From Gadus chalcogrammus (lineage: Eukaryota > Chordata > Actinopteri > Gadiformes > Gadidae): a stretch of DNA of 64,000 nt. Shown here piece after piece: positions 58,091-64,000 of this stretch (the first letter of the stretch is position 1; each line of letters begins with the position of its first letter). Both the position numbers and the translations under genes were made by a program. The stretch is from NCBI RefSeq assembly GCF_026213295.1, contig NC_079426.1, forward strand, positions 21,349,639-21,413,638. Reading direction: 5' to 3'. The notes under the pieces were generated by a model, which did no database searches, was not told where the DNA came from, and was given only the letters and a program-made list of their open reading frames with translations.

Positions 58091-60344
58091 TGGATTTTAA
58101 TCCGGTCCTGATTTTAATCTGATTTTATATAATAAACACTGTGGTGAACTATAACCTATGATGTAATGATGACATTAAAAACAAGGTCTGATATCAAGGA
58201 GGTTACCCAGACATGTTACTTACCCAAGCATTAAGATTGGCTAAATAAAATCCAGTGATAGATGGCATTAAGCCGCCCTGTGGCGGTGGATGCGAATGAA
58301 GTACTGTGTTTATTTGGCTGTGATGCAAAGGTACTTGATGCACAGCGGGTCATAGTGAATTAATGTTCCATTACCATGAAGCATCTACGTGTATATAAAA
58401 CTTATCTGAAATCGATTGGACCCTGCTAGAGGAGAAAGTAGGCTTACAAACAATGTGAAAAAGCAAACATGTTTCAATACATGAATATAAATGAATATCA
58501 CATTAGATTTAGCAAGAAGCTGCTACAGTGTTTCATGGCTAGTGTAAATAGAAGAAAGTCATAATATTATGATAATAAAGTCGTAAATTCAAGAATAATG
58601 TCATAATATTATGAGAATTATGTCTTTAATATTGAGAGAAAAAAGTATTTTGGGAAAAGAAGTCTAGTCTTACAATATATTGTGAAGAAAATCGTAATAT
58701 GCCGAGAATATAGTCAGAATATTTCTGGAACCAAGTTGAATAATCAGAAAAAATAATTGTAAGCACAAAAGACGTGACATTGCCAGAGATAAAAATATAG
58801 TGTTACGTACATTGAAACGTGCACAAAACCTCACATCTCCCCTTACCACCATCGCTTCTTCTCCTCTTCTCTCCTTCTCTCTTAATTTCCTATCCTCTCT
58901 AATCTGACTCTCCTCCTGTTCCCTGATCTCCTTCTCCCCTCCAATTATCTCAATACTCTTCTCTCTAATCTCTTCCCTCTCATCTATTCTAACTCTCCTC
59001 CTCTCCCCTCATCTACTTCTCCTTTCTATTTCAGTCAACAAGATGTCTCAAGACAGTGTCGATTCCCCCCTGCGCTGCTTGACAAAACCTATGGACTATA
59101 ATAAGTCATCCTAAAGTGTTAATACAGTCAAACTTTTCTGGTAGCCTACGTTGAAAATGTAGCGTAATTTAAAAGCATACTAGACTCTTCCCACTACTCA
59201 CACACTCAACAGTATGACTGATCATTTAAGTAGAATCAACATTCCATCTTCATGAAGGGAAGAACTGCCATCTTGTTCTCTATTTCTCATACATATGCAG
59301 CTTGCCATTACTATTCCCTTGCAGCTGAATGACAGGAATCGAACAGCCTGGTAGAACGACATTTCTTTATTCCACTTAAGTGCATGTAATTTAGAATGCA
59401 CATTTAAGTGTCACATAAAGCTGGTGAAGTTGTCTAACTCAGGAGGGGTCATGGGCCGCGCCCCCCAGGGAGATACAGAGAATAGACAGCTCTGTTCTGT
59501 GCCGCTCGGTTGCGACTGAATAAGTCAATGATTAGAGCTTGAGGCTACAGGTTTGGATATATTTCCTTTAGATGTGTCATATGAATAAAATCCATCATTG
59601 AATTGTGTCAAATGAATGTGCCTTGTTGAAATCATGACTTCATTTATTAATTAGGGTTAGGTTGGTAGTTAGAAACATGATGAGGACTTGCGGCGGTCTG
59701 CACTCGTAAGAAAATAATTTCCGCCTGCAAACGTCAAGTGTACTTTGAATATTTTGAGAGTATATGGTTCAGCTGCATCATATGCATCTACAGGAGCATG
59801 AGCAGAAGCATTGATGAACAACGTTCATCAATAAGAAGAGGGCACAGCTCAAAGAGAGTTTCATCACAGGACAGGGGGGCCGTCCGTTTGGGGTGCACAC
59901 CCCTTTGCAAAGTGCAACCTCTTTGTATTTGAGTGTTTCTGATATCAGTGGGAGCACTAGAGGTTACTCAGGAGAGGTTGAGTAACTAGAGGTTACTCAG
60001 GTGGCCTTGACAACTGTCAAGACCAACTCCGCTCAAGTCTCCCCTGAAGTCCTCCACAGAAGGGTACTGGAGGAGTGGAGAAACAGAGAGAGGATCAGAA
60101 AAGAACAATAGAAGATAAGGGAACAAAAAAGGAAAGGGCATAAGGAAAAGATGTAAGGGACAGAAGAAGAGAGGGAGATAAGGGGAGAGGGAAGGTGACA
60201 GGCACAATGCAATGTTTGTAACAGTATTAGTTTATTGCAGTATGTTCTGCAAACTTGTCACGTTTGCAGGCAAGTCCCAACGTAGCCACCAAGCAACATT
60301 CCACCATGCAACCTAAAATCCTTGCAGACATTTAAGCCAGTGAA
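58091..60344. other. Non-coding interval with simple repeats
   Basis: Contains the degenerate repeat at 58555-58730 and strand-biased C/T-rich (58855-59035) and A/G-rich (60060-60200) tracts. No gene seen. Confidence 0.5.
58555..58730. repeat. Degenerate GTCATAATATTATGAGAATAAA repeat
   Basis: Several diverged units of the type AAAGTCGTAA..TTATGAGAAT, a simple-repeat class common in fish. Confidence 0.7.
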
Positions 60345-61427
60345 TTCAATATTAATACAGGCATTATTTATTGGATCATGAACTTTCTTAACAGTAGATT
60401 CCACCGGGTCAGAGTGGGCTAATTTCTGTCTGATGCGATGACAACATCCACAGGCTCTCCACAAGGATGTGTTTTATCTCCTTTACTATTTATTTTATAC
60501 ACAAATTCATGCACTAGCACTTTACAAAACAGACACTTTATTAAATATAAAGACGACACAGCCCTAGTGAGTCTGTTATGGGATGAGAAGGTAGATCATG
60601 GGCCAGTTTTAGACTCCTTTCTAGAATGGTGCAATAAGTCACACTTCATTTCAAACACTAATAAGACCAAAGAAATGTCCATAGATTTTAGAAAGTCACA
60701 ACAATCCACCGACACTTTTATCAATGGGGAGACTATTCAGGTTGTCACAAACTACAAATACCTTGGCATTGCACTGGACAACAAGCTTAAATGGGACTCA
60801 TGGTCTAATCTTTTGCACACTAAGACACAGCAAAGAATGTACTTTTTAAAGCTGTTTTTAATGTCAATAACAAAATGCTCCAAATGTTTCATACTGCATT
60901 TATTGAAAGTGTTTTAACCTTCTGTATTGTCTGCTGGTTCGGGAAATGCCACTGAGTCACAGAAAAAGACAATCAGTAAAACAGTTACAACTGCCAGCAA
61001 GTTACTTGGGATCACACTACCGAGCACTGAACACATTTACAAAGACAGACTGGTGAAAAAGGCCAATAACATTGTTTGTGACCATACACCCCCTGGCATC
61101 CCATTTTAAACTATTACTATCTGGTCGTCGTTTCTGCCTACCCCTTATGACCAAGAATAGATCCAAATTCTCTTTTGTACCACAAGCCATAAAAGCCTTA
61201 AATCACTCAAAATAAGCTATGACCAGCTGGCCTGGTCATATCCAAGGATGTATAGTGTACTGTAGTGTGTGATGTATGTTCTTCATGCTATGTCTGTCGG
61301 TGTCTGATGTATGGACTATCTGTTTGTGTCATATATGTCTAATGTCCTGTCATGAAATGTGACTGTGCCGCAAATCCAACTGCCCCACGGAGACAATAAA
61401 GTTTTCTACTACTACTACTACATTTGC
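60345..61427 (+). pseudogene. Rex1-like LINE, 3' half
   Basis: It opens at WIMNFLNSRFHRVRV and continues STGSPQGCVLSPLLFILYT (motif B). The catalytic block is FIKYKDDTALVSLL, with Lys in the residue before DD where Ala is usual. KTKEMSIDFRKS, VVTNYKYLGIALDNKLKWD and QQRMYFLK follow. After a frameshift at about 60915 it continues CIVCWFGNATESQKKTISK, ASKLLGITLPSTEHIYKDRL and RRFCLPLMTKNRSKFSFVPQ. The 3' end is CCACGGAGACAATAAAG followed by a (TAC)n tail at 61413-61427, so the 3' terminus is intact and the 5' part is missing. Confidence 0.88.
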
Positions 61428-62704
61428 AAAGAAAAACAAAAAACTAGAAAGAAAAATTATTACTTTTAAAAAATGAATATAAATGTAACCTAAAATAATA
61501 CAAATGTAATTGAAACTGAAGCGCTAGAGTCCTACAGTAGAGCTACAATCAAAACGGACATGAAAAATGTATCACAGAATTTGCATGGGTCATCACCACA
61601 CGGTTAACGCGCCCTCCTCTTTCCTACAATTCTCAAAACCAAATCTAACCCTAAACCTCATAGTGTTAGTATTCCTGTTGAAACAGTGGCTTTACCGGCT
61701 CTATACATAATTGCATTGTAAATTCACAAGAAGACAATTTATGTAAGGTAAAAACTATTCAGTGTGTGACAGACAGACAAACTGACAGACGGCGAGACAC
61801 TCATTGTAACTTCTCCACTCCAATGTCATCAATGGGCGACAATAAAAGTCCAGACCATATTAAGAGGAACTTAAAAGATCAGACTGAGAAGATGAGAAGC
61901 CATGTGACTTGCCCTTTGAACCTCCCTAAAATACAATAAAAAGCAATAAATGAATGGACCACACAATGTTTGCACAAAAGTCCACAGACCGTGTAAACCA
62001 TTCAATCCTAGGCTCTAAAGAAAAGGCTTAGGGAACATGGCCCTTTTTTTTTAACTGCATCTTTGTTGTGCTTCCATAACAGATACCACCAAAGGTCTGC
62101 TGGCATGCATGATTTCCCCCACTAAAGCAGTTCTGCCAAGCTAGGCCTCCTCAGAAATCGTCAATCAAAGGAGGACCGAACCCCCTGACTCCACGTTCAG
62201 AAATGCTTTCAGTTTTGTATTTTCAGAGCAGGGCTACTATAGAATGTGTCAAAATATGATGTAGAAATAAAGCATGGCTCCTAGAAGGCCAACACCATGA
62301 GGAGGAACTTCACCCGGTCCACCAGTCCATTGTGCTTCATGTTGGAGTGGTACCACTCAGCGGTTAGTTTTTTCATTCATTATCCAGCGCTGCTCTATAG
62401 CCAGGCGTGACTGTTATGTTTTATTATTTGCTTAAATAAAACTCCTACTAACCTTTTTGAAACCTCGGTTTCCACTCATACACGTTAGGAACTGAGGCTT
62501 AGAAGTCATGCTCATTGAATGCCCCGAGCACTTATTGTTTTGACATTTGATGCACGCAACAGTTTGATGCACACAACAGTTGCTGCAGGGGATGAGAGAC
62601 ATTCAATGTTTTATATTTATAATTGTTTTATTTGAATGACTCATGTAATAATTCCATTATTCAGCATTAAATATGTGTATATGACCAAGGAGTTTTAGCC
62701 TATA
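61428..62704. other. Non-coding interval
   Basis: No transposon terminus recognised. One weak candidate exon is listed separately. Confidence 0.5.
62281..62363 (-). other. Weak candidate terminal exon
   Basis: The minus strand is open for TAEWYHSNMKHNGLVDRVKF, LLMVLAF, then TAG. Codon use looks protein-like and a possible acceptor (CCGCTGAG) lies just inside, but the family is not recognised and chance is possible. Confidence 0.2.
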
Positions 62705-62727
62705 TACCGTATTTTCCGGACTATACG
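62705..62727. mobile_element. Left terminus of a TA/CCGTATTTTCCGG MITE, interrupted
   Basis: TACCGTATTTTCCGGACTAT is identical to the left end of the element at 3594. It stops at ACG, where the hAT element begins. Confidence 0.7.
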
Positions 62728-64000
62728 CAGTGGCGGAGCCAGGGGGTGGCCGGGGGTGGCCACGGCCACCCCCCGTAGAATCTCGGCCACCCCATTGGCC
62801 ACCCCAAGCACCGGATCACAGCGGTCAAAAGTTTTGACGGCTGTGGAAAAATGCGGAACCTTTCTCGCACCGCTAGTACACTGCCGGACCCTTTAGCCGC
62901 GCGCAGCGCGCACACGTCCTGTATTTGAATTAAACGGCTCAAGCATGGCCTGAATGCCTGTTACCATCTGACGCTTCGACCGTCACCTGAGGCTAAGTGA
63001 AGAAACCCAAAACAGAAAGGTATATCATAATGGATGTTGTTTTTGTCTTCTAATAACTGACTATCCCACCCATGACTATCTATTTTGCAATGTTTAGAAG
63101 CAAGGTAGATCGGAGGAGAACATAGTAAACTGTTAAAATTGCTATATGCTATGCTGTATTTGATAACTACGTTGCGAGATTGTGTACAGTGTTTTAATAT
63201 AATCTCTCTCTAGTCTCTACACGTATTTGTTTTTGCAACTTCGGATCGACTTTCGATCTAGTTATTTGCTGTTAACTGCTATTGTTGCCAGAACGTGTTA
63301 TGATTGTGTCAGGTATATACAGTATTTATGCTGCATTTTGGATAAGTGTCATTAAAGAGGGAAAAATAATGAAGAGGAAGAAGGCAGACATAGCGTCCTT
63401 CTTCAGGGCAAGTGGAAAGAAGTCAGCTAAGGCAAAGAATGAGGGTGAGATGGAGGAAAAACAGGCAGAGAGCGAGGATGAGGAGCCCCCAGAGAGCAGC
63501 AACTTAAATGGACCTCCAGGTATACAGTATAGAGACTCACATATAGTACAGCTTGGTATGAGGTTATCTTATTTACAATTGGCTTAAAGTTTGTCTATTC
63601 ATATACAGGTCAGGTTGAAAGTGCATTGTAAAACATATCAGTTCGTTTTTTCAGTACATTAAAGTATGGCATATTTGTATTTGCTACCCAGAGACACTTT
63701 CACTAATATTATACTTTAGCTTAGTGTGTTTGTTAAACACTATATAGCATGCATTAGAAAACCTTTAGGAAAATTACCTGTACACCTTATTGTAATTATT
63801 TTTGATGTTTCTGAAAGATTGATCAAGAGCAGGACAGAAGAGTCCTCCCTGAGGAGTGGCCCCAGTGGATCCCCAGGTAAATTGTCAATCTTACATTGTA
63901 TGTTGTACTCTTCTGCTAACTTTTCATCGATATTGTCCACAAGTTTATATTGTATATGTTTAATGCTGTAGAAAATGAATTTTAATCTTTTGTATCTGTG
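62728..64000 (+). mobile_element. hAT transposon, 5' part, continuing beyond the window
   Basis: It begins CAGTGGCGGAGCCAGGGGG, a frequent terminus of fish hAT elements encoding ZMYM/TTF-finger-like transposases. Its GGCCACCCC-rich subterminal region follows. An exon starts at 63369 (MKRKKADIASFFRASGKK, then an acidic EEKQAESEDEEPPES) and ends at a donor, CCAG/GTATAC (63519). A second open stretch, about 63818-63876 (SLRSGPSGSPG), ends at CCCCAG/GTAAAT. The exon phases do not join simply, so the second exon boundary is uncertain. The catalytic core would lie to the right of the window. Confidence 0.65.

Overview
The window looks like ordinary teleost fish nuclear DNA. It is AT-rich and intron-like, and full of very long dinucleotide and tetranucleotide microsatellites (TG, CA, GA, CTGT). 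Nearly every recognisable coding trace belongs to a transposon family typical of fish: L2/Rex1-type LINEs, Tc1, several hAT lineages, CACTG-ended elements, TTAA-type long-inverted-repeat elements, tRNA-derived SINEs and a chromodomain Ty3/gypsy element. The density of long CA/TG runs would suit a gadiform (cod-like) genome, but that is only an impression. No intact host protein-coding gene, rRNA gene or functional tRNA gene could be supported.

Layout. 0-3 kb: a LINE 3' tail and, on the minus strand, a broken two-exon gene resembling the cytoplasmic C-terminal domain of P2X7 receptors. 3.2-5.6 kb: a broken THAP-domain gene whose first exon is split by a 1.17 kb inverted-repeat element, which itself holds a 0.58 kb TA-flanked MITE. 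5.8-8.2 kb: a 190 bp tandem duplication and two cleanly bounded MITEs with 8 bp and 9 bp target duplications. 9.6-13.2 kb: a degraded element and CACTG copy A. 13.9-17.4 kb: microsatellites and SINE-like tRNA relics. 17.4-22.8 kb: a nest of a gag relic, a hAT 5' end, an L2 fragment and a Tc1 element that carries two oppositely oriented CACTG elements. 23-26.9 kb: unannotated AT-rich DNA.

27.4-32.9 kb: an L2 LINE split by an almost pristine gypsy insertion (28917-32660) whose interior is heavily damaged. 34.4-35.1 kb: a BED-finger hAT remnant. 37.2-38.0 kb: a 17 bp minisatellite with higher-order structure. 41.6 kb: a 139 bp GA tract. 42.9-45.1 kb: inverted-repeat elements, one carrying internal TTAGGG repeats. 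45.7-51.9 kb: LINE fragments, a TA-flanked element, a 169 bp tandem array and a TTAA-flanked element with arms of about 0.5 kb. 52.8-54.5 kb: microsatellites. 56.9-61.4 kb: two LINE relics. 62.7 kb to the right edge: a hAT element inserted into another MITE terminus and running out of the window.

The sequences do not work together as a pathway. The story here is a stratigraphy of nested mobile-element insertions, in which boundaries, target duplications and interrupted reading frames give relative ages. I found no CRISPR array, defence island or new molecular system. The most informative observations are the young but defective gypsy copy, the CACTG family with a codon-exact empty site in Tc1, the split THAP exon and the telomere-repeat MITE.
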